Source of the DNA: Hyphomicrobiales bacterium
GTDB taxonomy: Bacteria > Pseudomonadota > Alphaproteobacteria > Rhizobiales > Xanthobacteraceae
Length of the DNA stretch: 64,000 nucleotides
Direction of reading: 5' to 3'
Assembly (NCBI GenBank): GCA_021732215.1
Contig: JAKFVL010000023.1
Span: 186,001 to 250,000, forward strand
The position numbers and the translations under genes were made by a program. Under the pieces are notes generated by a model, which was not told the origin of the DNA, did not search any database, and worked only from the letters and a program-made list of their open reading frames with translations. This document shows, in pieces, positions 1-7,947 of this stretch (position 1 is the stretch's first letter; every line of letters starts with the position of its first letter).

Positions 1-942
1 GCGCAGAACATGGAATGAATCGTGGGCTTCCGTGAGATCGGGATGCGCTTCCTCGACAATGACGCCGGCGTCCGCAAACTTCATCGCTGCCTTGCGGGTG
101 ATCTCGGCGACTTCTGGATCGACCGGTGTGATTCCAAGATCGGGAGAATAGGCGATCCGTCCGGGTTTGCTTCCCGAACGCGCAGCCGAAAGAAACGAGG
201 TTGGCAACAGCGGCAGCGAAAGCGGATCGGCCGGGTTCTCGCCTGACATGGCATCGAGAAAAAGCGCAAGGTCTTCGACGTTGCGCGCCATCGGTCCATG
301 AACACCGAGATTGCGGTCGATTGCGGCAGCGGGCGTGTGCGCCACGCGCCCGATGCTGGGCCGCATGCCGACGATGCCGCAGAAACTCGCGGGATTACGC
401 AGCGAGCCGCCCATATCGGTGCCGTGCGCGAGCCACGCCGTTCCGGTCGCGAGGGCTACCGCTGCGCCGCCCGACGATCCGGCCGCGGAGCGCGAGGTGT
501 CCCATGGATTGAGCGTCGGCCCGAACACTTCGTTGAAGGTGTTGGCGCCCGCGCCGAACTCCGGAGTATTCGACTTGGCATAGATGACGCCGCCGTTACT
601 CTCGATCCGCTCGACGACGATGTCGGATTTCGCCGGGACATGATCTCTGTATATCGGTGAGCCTTGTGTGGTCAGAACGCCCGCAACCGCGGTGAGATCC
701 TTGATCGGCACGGGGAGGCCGGCGAGCATGCCGCGATCGCTGGCCGGCTTCTTCATCAGGGCGTCGGCATGTTTGCGGGCGCGATCGAAACACAGTGTCG
801 GCAACGCATTCACTGTGCCGTCGACCTGCGCGATGCGGGCCTCCAGCGCATCGAGCACCTGATGGGGCGTGATCTCGTTGTTGCGGAGTTTGTCGACCAC
901 GCTGCAGGCGGTCATGCGGATCAGTTCGGCGTTGGTGGTCAA
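1..942 (-). CDS. amidase signature family protein (3' part missing at window edge)
   Basis: Hydrolyses a carboxamide or related C-N bond; the substrate cannot be told from sequence. The 314 visible residues carry the amidase-signature Lys / cis-Ser / Ser triad: Lys about residue 81 in VPIKDL, the SSGG pair about 156-159, and the nucleophile Ser about 180 in GTDMGGSLRNPA. The gene runs off the left edge, so the C-terminal third is absent. I chose the TTG at 942 because TGAGGA lies six to seven bases upstream; an in-frame ATG exists at 915 (codon 10). It could be a Glu-tRNA amidotransferase-like paralogue, but the lack of gatC/gatB neighbours favours a catabolic amidase. Confidence 0.88.
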   Translation of the reverse strand, partial: MTTNAELIRMTACSVVDKLRNNEITPHQVLDALEARIAQVDGTVNALPTLCFDRARKHADALMKKPASDRGMLAGLPVPIKDLTAVAGVLTTQGSPIYRDHVPAKSDIVVERIESNGGVIYAKSNTPEFGAGANTFNEVFGPTLNPWDTSRSAAGSSGGAAVALATGTAWLAHGTDMGGSLRNPASFCGIVGMRPSIGRVAHTPAAAIDRNLGVHGPMARNVEDLALFLDAMSGENPADPLSLPLLPTSFLSAARSGSKPGRIAYSPDLGITPVDPEVAEITRKAAMKFADAGVIVEEAHPDLTEAHDSFHVLR

Positions 943-1033
943 GCGCGTTCCTCAGCTTTTCTGTTTGTTGGCCAATGGCAGTGAACCCACTATAGCGGGG
1001 CCAAAATTGAAACGCGAACTGGAAGCGCTAAAC

Positions 1034-1069
1034 AAAAAGCCCTCCTGAGCCGTTTGGCGCAGGAGAGCT
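1034..1069 (-). terminator. rho-independent terminator of the peroxiredoxin-like gene
   Basis: Read on the minus strand, an imperfect stem (AGCTCTCCTG pairing with CAGGAGGGCT) is followed by TTTTTGTTT. It sits just downstream of the stop codon at 1096. Confidence 0.7.
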
Positions 1070-1095
1070 TCTGGCAGATTTAGTGTTGGTACCGT

Positions 1096-1755
1096 TCAGG
1101 CTGCTGCGGCGTTCTTCGCAAGAACGGCCAGCACGTCGCGGGGATCGGCGCGATCGCGATAATCGGTGTCGGTGTTGGCGTAGATGATGCGGCCGTTCGA
1201 GGCGATCACATAGGTCGCCGACACTGGCAACGCCCATTCATCCGCGCAGCCATTCTTGCCCGGAATATCGAGGTTGAAGCCGTTGTAGACACTTTTCAGC
1301 TCGTCGGTGAATTCGTAGACGAGGCCGAAAGCGCGTCCGGCCTTTTGCCCGACGTCGCTGAGGACTTCGAACGTCAGCGCGTTCTTCTCCGAGGTCGAGA
1401 GCGAGTCGTCCGGCTTTTCCGGGCTGATCGCGACAAGCGATGCACCGGCCGCCGTGATCTGCGGCAGAACGTCCTGGAACGCCTTGAGTTCAAGATTGCA
1501 GAAAGGACACCAGCCGCCGCGATAGAAGGTGACGATGACCGGCCCGGATTTGAGCAGTTCGCCGAGATCGACCGGCTCGCCCCTGACATTGCCGAGCACG
1601 ACCGCGGGGGCTTTGTCGCCGACCTTGAGCATGGTCTTGGCAAGCTCGCTGGTCCGCAGCTGCTCGATATGGCGCTCCATGATTGCCTGACGTTCTGCGG
1701 GAACGCGCTTTCGCCATCCCTCCCTGAATTCAGCGAGTTGCTCTTTCAACGACAT
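1096..1755 (-). CDS. peroxiredoxin-like / AhpC-TSA family thiol protein
   Basis: A 219-residue cytosolic thioredoxin-fold protein expected to reduce peroxides or disulfides. A helical N-terminal extension (about residues 1-45) precedes the redoxin domain, and the active site reads GGWCPFC with cysteines at 83 and 86. This is a CxxC arrangement rather than the classical peroxiredoxin PxxxTxxC, so the protein belongs to the peroxiredoxin-like group and the electron donor is unknown. The ATG at 1755 has AAGGA upstream; a longer reading frame to 2019 would run into the neighbouring crotonase and is rejected. A hairpin terminator follows, so the gene is probably the last of its transcript. Confidence 0.85.
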   Translation of the reverse strand: MSLKEQLAEFREGWRKRVPAERQAIMERHIEQLRTSELAKTMLKVGDKAPAVVLGNVRGEPVDLGELLKSGPVIVTFYRGGWCPFCNLELKAFQDVLPQITAAGASLVAISPEKPDDSLSTSEKNALTFEVLSDVGQKAGRAFGLVYEFTDELKSVYNGFNLDIPGKNGCADEWALPVSATYVIASNGRIIYANTDTDYRDRADPRDVLAVLAKNAAAA

Positions 1756-1927
1756 ATCGAAAATCCTTTGGGATATGGGTTTGCGGAATGTAAGTCTGGT
1801 TGGTCGAGGGGAAAATGGCGCGCAGCCATGCCCGTACACTCTACGAACCAGACGGAATGCTGTTACCCCATAGCGGCGGGAGCGATGCAATAAATAAATG
1901 TGAGACGGCAAAAAAAGGCGCGGGCGC

Positions 1928-2728
1928 CTAGCTTCCCGTGAACACCGGCTTGCGCTTGGCCATGAAGGCCGCGCGGCCTTCCTTGTAGTCGTTGCTGGCG
2001 AAGCAGGCTGCGACGGCATCGGTGCAGGCCTGGATGTCGCGCTTGCTCTCGTCCTTGTAGATTTCGTTGGTGATCAGCTTGATCGAGTCGACCGTCATCG
2101 GCGCGTTGCCGGCGATCGTGTTGGCGTAGTCGCGCACGTAGCTTTCGAGTTGCTCTCCCGGCACGACGCGATTGACCAGACCCATGATCCGGGCTTCCTC
2201 CGCATCGAATTGACGCGCGGTGTAGAAGATTTCCTTGGTGAACGAGGGGCCGACGATATCGGCAAGGCGTTTCACGCCGACGTAACCATAGCCGAGGCCC
2301 AGCTTGGCGGCGGGCACGCCGAATTTAGAATTGTCCGAGCAGATGCGAATATCGCAGCATGTCGCAAGCCCCATGCCGCCGCCAATGCAGTAGCCGCGGA
2401 TCATCGCTATGGTCGGCTTGGAAAATTTTGCGACTGCGCCGTAGCCATTGTCGACGGCCTTGTTGTAGCGCTTGACGCCTTCCTCAGACGAGCGTTCTTC
2501 CTCGAACTTCGAGATGTCCGCGCCCGATACGAACGCTTTCTCACCCGCGCCGGTGATGACAACGACGCGCACGTCGCGATCCTTCTCAAAATCGTTGATC
2601 AAATCGCTGCAGGCCTCCCACATCTCCATCGAGACGGCGTTATGCCGCTCAGGGTTGTTGAAGATGATGTACCCGATGTGCCCGTCTTTGCGCGACAGCA
2701 TCTTGGTCGTTTTGGTGGCCGTGTTCAT
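1928..2728 (-). CDS. crotonase-superfamily protein lacking both hydratase glutamates
   Basis: A 266-residue enoyl-CoA hydratase/isomerase-fold protein. The oxyanion-hole segments are present (SGADI about residue 68 and GGGMGL about 116), so it should bind an acyl-CoA thioester. The two catalytic Glu of true hydratases are replaced: the GGGCEL position is GGGMGL, and the QPE position reads VPA. Compare the crotonase at 46538-47317, which keeps both. It is therefore probably not a hydratase but an isomerase, hydrolase or other crotonase activity. It lies 36 bp downstream of the class III CoA-transferase at 2765-3964, probably in one operon acting on the same acyl-CoA. Confidence 0.85.
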   Translation of the reverse strand: MNTATKTTKMLSRKDGHIGYIIFNNPERHNAVSMEMWEACSDLINDFEKDRDVRVVVITGAGEKAFVSGADISKFEEERSSEEGVKRYNKAVDNGYGAVAKFSKPTIAMIRGYCIGGGMGLATCCDIRICSDNSKFGVPAAKLGLGYGYVGVKRLADIVGPSFTKEIFYTARQFDAEEARIMGLVNRVVPGEQLESYVRDYANTIAGNAPMTVDSIKLITNEIYKDESKRDIQACTDAVAACFASNDYKEGRAAFMAKRKPVFTGS

Positions 2729-2764
2729 GTCGGTTCCTTGAATCTTTGCCCTGATCGTTTTGCG

Positions 2765-3964
2765 CTAGATCGTCTTTTCATGCTTTAGCGCCGCGATCTC
2801 GTCGCGGCCGAATCCGAACTCGGCAAGCACCTCGTCGGTCTGTTCGCCGATCATCGGCGGCCGGGCCACGAAACTGCTCGGTGTGCGCGACAGCGAGAAC
2901 GGCTGACTCACCAGTTGTCGCGGGACGCCGCCGGGCGGCAGATCCTGCGCCATCTTCAGATGCTTGACCTGCTCGTCCGCAAACATCTCATCCATGGCGT
3001 AGATCGGACCGCACGGCACGCCCGCGTCATTGAGAATCCTGATCCACTCCGCGCACGTCTTGCACAAGGTCGCGGTCTCGATCGCAGCGTTGAGTTTGTC
3101 GCGATGTGTGGAGCGATCCCGCGAGGTGGCGTAGTCCGCGTTCTGCAGCAGCTCCGGTGCTTCGATGGCGTGACAGAACCGTTCCCAGATCTTGCCGCCG
3201 GTAGTCGCGATGTTGATATGGCCGTCCGAGGTCTTGAACACGCCGGTTGGTATCGAGGTCGGATGATTGTTGCCGGCCTGTTCGGGCACCTCTTTTTCAA
3301 CCAGCCAGCGGGCGGCCTGGAAATCGAGCATGAAAATCTGCGCCTGCAGCAGCGAGGTCTGCACCCACTGGCCTTCGCCCGAGACTTCGCGCTCCAGCAG
3401 TGCGGTCATGATGCCGATGGCGCAAAACAATCCGGCACTGAGATCGGCAACCGGGATGCCAACGCGCACGGGTCCTTGGCCGGGCAGGCCGGTGATCGAC
3501 ATCAGCCCGCCCATGCCCTGCGCAATCTGATCGAAGCCGGGGCGCTGGCTGTAGGGCCCGTCCTGTCCGAAGCCGGATATACTTCCGTAAACGAGGCGCG
3601 GATTGATCGTCTTCAGGCTCTCGTAGTCGATACCGAGTCGTGTCTTTACGTCAGGGCGGAAGTTTTCGACCACCACATCGGCTTTTGCCACAAGGCGCTT
3701 GAACACCTCGATCCCCTTCGGGCTTTTCAGGTCGAGCGTCATCGCGCGTTTGTTGCGATGAAGATTCTGGAAGTCCGGGCCGTCGCGCCGGCCGCCCGGC
3801 TGGCTGCCGTCGTCGGCCATCGTCGGCGGCTCGATCTTGATGACGTTGGCGCCCCAGTCGGCAAGCTGCCGCACGGCGGTCGGTCCGGAACGGATGCGCG
3901 TCAGGTCAAGCACGGTAAAACGTGACAGAGCCGTCGAGGCTCGAGGGGCAGTCATGCAGTCCAA
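2765..3964 (-). CDS. CaiB/BaiF family (class III) CoA-transferase
   Basis: A 399-residue transferase expected to move CoA between two carboxylic acids. The N-terminal half has the family Rossmann segment (VLDLTRIRSGPTAVRQLADWGANVIKIE about residues 18-45, described in part) and the NFRPDV and GFGQDGPYSQRPGFD motifs. By eye, the position of the catalytic Asp of formyl-CoA transferase falls on Gln207 in TSLLQAQ, so the usual aspartyl-CoA chemistry may not apply; this needs a proper alignment. Start is ATG 3964; an internal Met at codon 4 is equally possible. It is the first gene of the acyl-CoA pair with the crotonase at 1928-2728. Confidence 0.88.
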   Translation of the reverse strand: MDCMTAPRASTALSRFTVLDLTRIRSGPTAVRQLADWGANVIKIEPPTMADDGSQPGGRRDGPDFQNLHRNKRAMTLDLKSPKGIEVFKRLVAKADVVVENFRPDVKTRLGIDYESLKTINPRLVYGSISGFGQDGPYSQRPGFDQIAQGMGGLMSITGLPGQGPVRVGIPVADLSAGLFCAIGIMTALLEREVSGEGQWVQTSLLQAQIFMLDFQAARWLVEKEVPEQAGNNHPTSIPTGVFKTSDGHINIATTGGKIWERFCHAIEAPELLQNADYATSRDRSTHRDKLNAAIETATLCKTCAEWIRILNDAGVPCGPIYAMDEMFADEQVKHLKMAQDLPPGGVPRQLVSQPFSLSRTPSSFVARPPMIGEQTDEVLAEFGFGRDEIAALKHEKTI

Positions 3965-4075
3965 ACTCCGGTCACGGGCGCGCGTTGCGGCGGACCATTC
4001 CTGAAAACCAGGCGCTTGTCAGCCGCAATTCTTGGCGAGGCTGATGTGCGGCGCCGGGCTGCGTGCGGCGCAAAC

Positions 4076-4103
4076 AAAAACCCCCGGCGGGGCCGGGGGT
4101 TTT
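4076..4103 (-). terminator. strong hairpin terminator
   Basis: A seven-base-pair GC stem (CCCCCGG/CCGGGGG) around CGGGG is flanked by A5 and T4. Read on the minus strand it ends in TTTTTG and closes the small secreted protein gene at 4155. The symmetrical A/T flanks could also stop plus-strand read-through. Confidence 0.85.
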
Positions 4104-4154
4104 GACACAACAGAACTTACCTGGCGCGCACTGACACAACAGGACTGACGCAAC

Positions 4155-4493
4155 TTACTGCTTGGCTGCTTCCCAGCGACCCGAGCACGCGATACCGCCC
4201 GAGGCCCCATTCCATTTTCCGGATGCGCTGGTGGCTGTCATTGTGCCGTTCGCATATGCGCCGTTGATCGAAACCTTCACGATGCCGGAACTGTTGACGC
4301 TGCCCGAGAGACCTTCCTGAGCCGCAACCTTTCCACCGACGATGCTCACCGGCACCCGAAGGGTCGGTTCACAGTTGCCGTTCTTGGTATAGATCGTAAC
4401 ATTCCAGTTGCCGTCATACTCTGACGCGACAGCCGGTGCGGCAGACAGCGAAGCGAAGGCAAACATGAGCGCGATGGCGCGAACTGAGCGCAT
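4155..4493 (-). CDS. small secreted hypothetical protein
   Basis: A 112-residue protein of unknown function. Residues 1-24 form a signal peptide with a likely cleavage after AVA-S, leaving a mature beta-rich domain of about 88 residues (EYDGNWNVTIYT, SGKWNGASGG) with two cysteines that could form a disulfide in the periplasm. The fold looks like a small beta-barrel of the type often annotated as conserved hypothetical in Bradyrhizobiaceae. It has its own terminator and faces the DHDPS-like gene divergently across a 296 bp region that holds a 25 bp inverted repeat. Confidence 0.75.
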   Translation of the reverse strand: MRSVRAIALMFAFASLSAAPAVASEYDGNWNVTIYTKNGNCEPTLRVPVSIVGGKVAAQEGLSGSVNSSGIVKVSINGAYANGTMTATSASGKWNGASGGIACSGRWEAAKQ

Positions 4494-4547
4494 GAATCAG
4501 GTCCCCTGATCAATGTGTGTGATGACCGGCTTATCCCTATAGAATAT

Positions 4548-4572
4548 GACCATATTGCGATGCAATAAGGTC
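4548..4572. promoter_or_regulatory. 25 bp near-perfect inverted repeat, candidate operator
   Basis: Arms GACCATATTGC and GCAATAAGGTC around a GAT centre match at 10 of 11 positions. The element lies 55 bp upstream of the minus-strand secreted protein gene and 218 bp upstream of the DHDPS-like gene, in the only divergent spacer of this area. No cognate regulator is adjacent. The rest of the spacer (4494-4789) is AT-richer than the genes and I see nothing else definite in it. Confidence 0.5.
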
Positions 4573-4789
4573 AAACTGTTTCATTCAATAAGTTCCTTAA
4601 AATCGTTTGGTTCCAATGATTTATTTTATTCTGAGGGAACCTTGAGGCCGGTATTAGAGTGCCGTCCCAGACCGATTTCAGGCCCTCAGCGTTAACCACG
4701 GCCGTTTTTGCGGCTGGTTTGATTCGCGCACTGTCCTCGCTCGCAAACCGCTGTAGTTTGCGCGAAAGCAATCACAGCGGTTCAACGCG

Positions 4790-5671
4790 ATGGGCAAGTT
4801 TCGAGGCGTGTTTCCCTATCTGGTATCGCCGGTCGACGATGCCGGCAGGGTCAAGTCCGAGGTGCTCGGGCGGTTGTGCGACGATCTTATCAAGGCGGGT
4901 GTTCACGGGCTGACGCCGCTCGGCTCGACCGGAGAGTTTGCGTATCTGGATCGCGAGCAGCGCGCGGCGGTCGTCGCTGCGACCATCGAAGCGGCGCAGC
5001 GCCGCGTGCCGGTGATTCCCGGCGTCGCATCGACAACCACGGCAGATGCGGTGGCGCAGGCGAGGGCCTATCAGCAAGCCGGTGCCGACGGCATCCTGGC
5101 CATTCTCGAAGCGTACTTTCCCATCAAGGACGACGGCGTCGAGGCATATTTCCGTGCGATCGCCGACGCGGTGGATATTCCGGTCGGCATCTACACCAAT
5201 CCGCAGTTCCAGCGCTCCGATCTGACGCTCGATGTCATCGCGCGGCTGGCGAAACATCCGCGCATCGTCTTCATCAAGGATGCCTCGACCAACACCGGCC
5301 GCCTGCTGTCGATCATCAACCGCTGTGGCGATGATATCGATGTATTTTCCGCCTCGTCACACATCCCGGCGGCGGTGATGCTGATCGGCGGCGCGGGCTG
5401 GCTTGCCGGACCCGCTTGCATCATTCCACGGCAGAGCGTCGAGCTTTTCAACCTGTGCAAAGAAAGGCGCTGGGATGATGCGCTGATGCTTCAACGCAAG
5501 CTGTGGCGGGTGAACGAAGCGTTCGCGCGTTTCAATCTCGCTGCGTGCGTCAAGGCGGGTCTACAGATTCAGGGCTACGACGTCGGCGATCCGCTGCCGC
5601 CGCAAGCCGCCCTGACCGCCGATGAACGCAAGATCGTCGAAAACACGCTGCGGGAGATCGGCGCTCTCTAG
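4790..5671 (+). CDS. dihydrodipicolinate synthase / N-acetylneuraminate lyase family protein
   Basis: A 293-residue class I aldolase or dehydratase acting on a 2-keto acid. The Schiff-base Lys is residue 163 (FIKDAS), the catalytic Tyr is 135 (IYTNP), and the carboxylate-binding GSTGE loop is 45-49. A biosynthetic DapA is unlikely because the gene opens a run of sugar-acid catabolic genes; a 2-keto-3-deoxy sugar-acid aldolase/dehydratase or similar lyase fits better. Start ATG 4790 gives the full family length. It is separated by 213 bp from the Ldh2 gene. Confidence 0.85.
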   Translation: MGKFRGVFPYLVSPVDDAGRVKSEVLGRLCDDLIKAGVHGLTPLGSTGEFAYLDREQRAAVVAATIEAAQRRVPVIPGVASTTTADAVAQARAYQQAGADGILAILEAYFPIKDDGVEAYFRAIADAVDIPVGIYTNPQFQRSDLTLDVIARLAKHPRIVFIKDASTNTGRLLSIINRCGDDIDVFSASSHIPAAVMLIGGAGWLAGPACIIPRQSVELFNLCKERRWDDALMLQRKLWRVNEAFARFNLAACVKAGLQIQGYDVGDPLPPQAALTADERKIVENTLREIGAL

Positions 5672-5745
5672 CTTTCTCGCGTTCTTCGCTGCGCAGCAAT
5701 AAGCCGGACGCAACCCATGGACAGGGGCTTGGCATTTCAGGCAAC

Positions 5746-5756
5746 TTGTCTGACAA
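5746..5756. promoter_or_regulatory. palindromic operator candidate (TTGTCTGACAA)
   Basis: TTGTC-T-GACAA is a perfect 11-bp palindrome, extended by partial symmetry on both sides (AACTTGTC/GACAACTT). It lies 128 bp upstream of the Ldh2 gene. The layout resembles operators of FadR/FCD-type GntR regulators, but no GntR gene occurs in the window, so any regulator would be encoded elsewhere. Confidence 0.45.
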
Positions 5757-5884
5757 CTTTGAAACCCACCACGAGGCACTCCGCCGCATCCAACCAAAAA
5801 CAATAACCCCGATCGCGCGTCATGATTGCTCCGAAGCTCCTGTTCGTGCGGCCCGCAAACCTGCCCTGAGGTCAATTTCAGTCC

Positions 5885-6970
5885 ATGGTCACTGTTCAAG
5901 TCAAAAAGCTGATCGCATTTGTCACCGATATCTTCGTGCGATCCGGCTCGTCGCCGGCGGAAGCGGGGCGTATCGCCACCTATCTCACCACTGCCAATCT
6001 CACTGGTCACGATAGCCATGGCGTCATCCGCGTGCCGCGCTATGTCAACTGGGTCAAGGATGGTTCGATCGTTCCGGATCAGAGCATCAAGCTGACGGTG
6101 GATACGCCCTCGCTCGCCGTCATCGACGGGCAATATGGCTTCGGGCAAACGGTCGGACCGCAGGCGGTGGCGATCGGCATCAAGAAGTGCAAGGAAAGCG
6201 GCCTCGCGGCGGTCGCCGTGCGCAACACCGGCCACATCGGCCGCGTCGGCGACTGGGCCGAGATGGCAGCGGCCGAGGGCATCGTCTCGATCCACTTCGT
6301 CAATGCTGCGGGATCGATTTTGGTCGCGCCGTTCGGCGGCGTCGAACGGCGGTTTTCCACTGCGCCTTATTGTGTCGGTGTGCCGCGCAAAGGCCAGACG
6401 CCGATCGTGCTCGATTTCGCGACTTCGCATGTTGCCGAAGGAAAAGTGCTGGTCGCGAGCCGCGGCGGCAAGAAGCTGCCGGAAGGCGCGCTGATCGGCC
6501 CCGACGGTTTCACCAGCGAAGATCCTCATCTACTTTATGGCGAGTACACGCCGGAGGGCGTGCGCGATCATTCTCAGGGCAAGGGCGCGATCCGCGCGTT
6601 CGGCGATCACAAGGGCTCAGGTCTCGCTCTGATCTGCGAGCTGCTCGGCGGTGCGCTGACCGGCAACGGCGCGACCTCGGAGGGCCGAAAGTTTTCCAAC
6701 GGCGCGCTGTCGTTCTACATCGATCCGGAAAAGCTCGACACCACGGCGTTCTTCGACGGCGAGGTCAATCGCTACATCGCTTATGTCAAGGATACCAGGC
6801 GTGCGGTGGGTCATGACGCGGTGATGGTGCCAGGCGAGCCCGAAGCGAAGATGCGCGCCGAGCGCACTGCCAACGGCATTCCGCTCTCGGACGATACCTG
6901 GGCCAGCATCGCCGCGACCGCACGTTCGCTCGGCATAAACGATACGTCCATCGCGGATGCGCGTGCGTAG
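5885..6970 (+). CDS. Ldh2/MDH2 family NAD(P)-dependent 2-hydroxyacid dehydrogenase
   Basis: A 361-residue soluble oxidoreductase of the malate/L-lactate/ureidoglycolate dehydrogenase family, which interconverts 2-hydroxy and 2-keto acids. The family DSHG motif with its catalytic His is at residues 43-46, and GHIGRVGDWAEMA and APYCVGVPRKG segments are typical. The substrate is unclear; lactate, sulfolactate, ureidoglycolate or a 2-keto-3-deoxy acid derivative are all used in the family. It is followed after 43 bp by the HpaI-like aldolase, so the two are probably co-transcribed behind the palindrome at 5746. Confidence 0.87.
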   Translation: MVTVQVKKLIAFVTDIFVRSGSSPAEAGRIATYLTTANLTGHDSHGVIRVPRYVNWVKDGSIVPDQSIKLTVDTPSLAVIDGQYGFGQTVGPQAVAIGIKKCKESGLAAVAVRNTGHIGRVGDWAEMAAAEGIVSIHFVNAAGSILVAPFGGVERRFSTAPYCVGVPRKGQTPIVLDFATSHVAEGKVLVASRGGKKLPEGALIGPDGFTSEDPHLLYGEYTPEGVRDHSQGKGAIRAFGDHKGSGLALICELLGGALTGNGATSEGRKFSNGALSFYIDPEKLDTTAFFDGEVNRYIAYVKDTRRAVGHDAVMVPGEPEAKMRAERTANGIPLSDDTWASIAATARSLGINDTSIADARA

Positions 6971-7013
6971 TCAAAAACCAGACATATCGCAGGAAACAAC
7001 AAGGAACCAATCG

Positions 7014-7790
7014 ATGGCAAACAAGGTCAAGGAAATCTGGGCGTCGGGAAAGGTCGTGGTCAATGCGTGGCTGGCGATCCCATCGGGCTTCTCCGCGGAA
7101 GTCATGGCAGGCTGCGGCTTCGACAGCGTCACCGTCGATATCCAGCACGGCGTGCAGGACTACATGTCGATGGTCCAGTGCTTCCAGGCGATGGGCGCGC
7201 ATCCGGTCACGCCGATGGTGCGCGTGCCGTGGAACGAGCCCGGCATCATCGGCAAGGTGCTCGACGGCGGCGCGATGGGCGTGATCTGCCCGATGGTGAA
7301 CACCAAAAGAGAGGCCGAGGATTTCGTCCAGTTCTGCAAGTATCCGCCACGCGGAACGCGCAGCAACGGCCCGATCCGCATGGTGACTTACGGAGTGCCG
7401 AGCAGCTATCAGAAAACCGCCAATGACGACACTCTCTGCATTCCGATGCTCGAGACCCGCACCGCGGTCGAGAACATGGAAGCGATCCTCGATGTCGAAG
7501 GAATCTCGGGCGTCTATGTCGGCCCGAGCGATCTGGGTTTCTCTTACGGTCTTGTGCCAAAGCTCGATCGCGAAGAGCCGGAAATCCTCAAGATCTACGA
7601 GAAGCTCATCAAGGAATGCGAGAAGCGCAAGATCTATCCGGGCATTCACTGCTCGGGGTGGGAAGGCGCGGTGCGCAACATCAACATGGGGTTCAAGCTC
7701 GTGACTCTGCTCAACGACTCCGGTCTGCTCGCCATGTCCGCGCGACATCACATCGGCGAGGTTCGAAAGAATTCCAAGGGCAAGGCTTGA
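7014..7790 (+). CDS. HpaI/HpcH family class II aldolase
   Basis: A 258-residue metal-dependent pyruvate aldolase. The family motifs are visible: VDIQHG with catalytic His45, MVRVPW with the substrate Arg about 70, and the metal ligands in PMLET and GPSDL. Family members cleave 2-keto-3-deoxy-L-rhamnonate, 2-keto-3-deoxy-glucarate or 4-hydroxy-2-oxoheptanedioate to pyruvate plus an aldehyde. ATG 7014 is preferred over the upstream in-frame start at 6957 because AAGGA sits eight bases before it and the upstream extension overlaps the Ldh2 stop. With the neighbouring dehydratases it suggests cleavage of a keto-deoxy sugar acid. Confidence 0.87.
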   Translation: MANKVKEIWASGKVVVNAWLAIPSGFSAEVMAGCGFDSVTVDIQHGVQDYMSMVQCFQAMGAHPVTPMVRVPWNEPGIIGKVLDGGAMGVICPMVNTKREAEDFVQFCKYPPRGTRSNGPIRMVTYGVPSSYQKTANDDTLCIPMLETRTAVENMEAILDVEGISGVYVGPSDLGFSYGLVPKLDREEPEILKIYEKLIKECEKRKIYPGIHCSGWEGAVRNINMGFKLVTLLNDSGLLAMSARHHIGEVRKNSKGKA

Positions 7791-7796
7791 GGCTTT

Positions 7797-7931
7797 TACC
7801 TCTCCCTGTTTACGGAGAGAGGTCGCGAGCATTACAAATGCGAGCGGGTGAGGGGCGTTGCTCCTTGCCCCTCACCCGGAGACTTCGCTGACGCGCGTCT
7901 CCGACCTCTCCCCAGGCGGGGAGAGGTGCAG
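7797..7931. repeat. palindromic intergenic repeat, CCTCTCC family
   Basis: Two nested inverted repeats (CCTCTCCCTG...GGAGAGAGG and GTGAGGGGC...GCCCCTCAC) fill the spacer between the aldolase and the UxaA-like gene. A close relative is at 63622-63742. Confidence 0.8.
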
Positions 7932-7947
7932 GCAAAAGGATAGCGCC

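Noticed and set aside
1022-1034. AGCGCTAAAC as a further LacI operator
   Set aside because: Only the central six bases match; the arms are not symmetrical and no sugar gene is nearby.
1756-2019. N-terminal extension of the peroxiredoxin-like gene
   Set aside because: It overlaps the crotonase coding region and has no export signal or family similarity. The ATG at 1755 has its own AAGGA.
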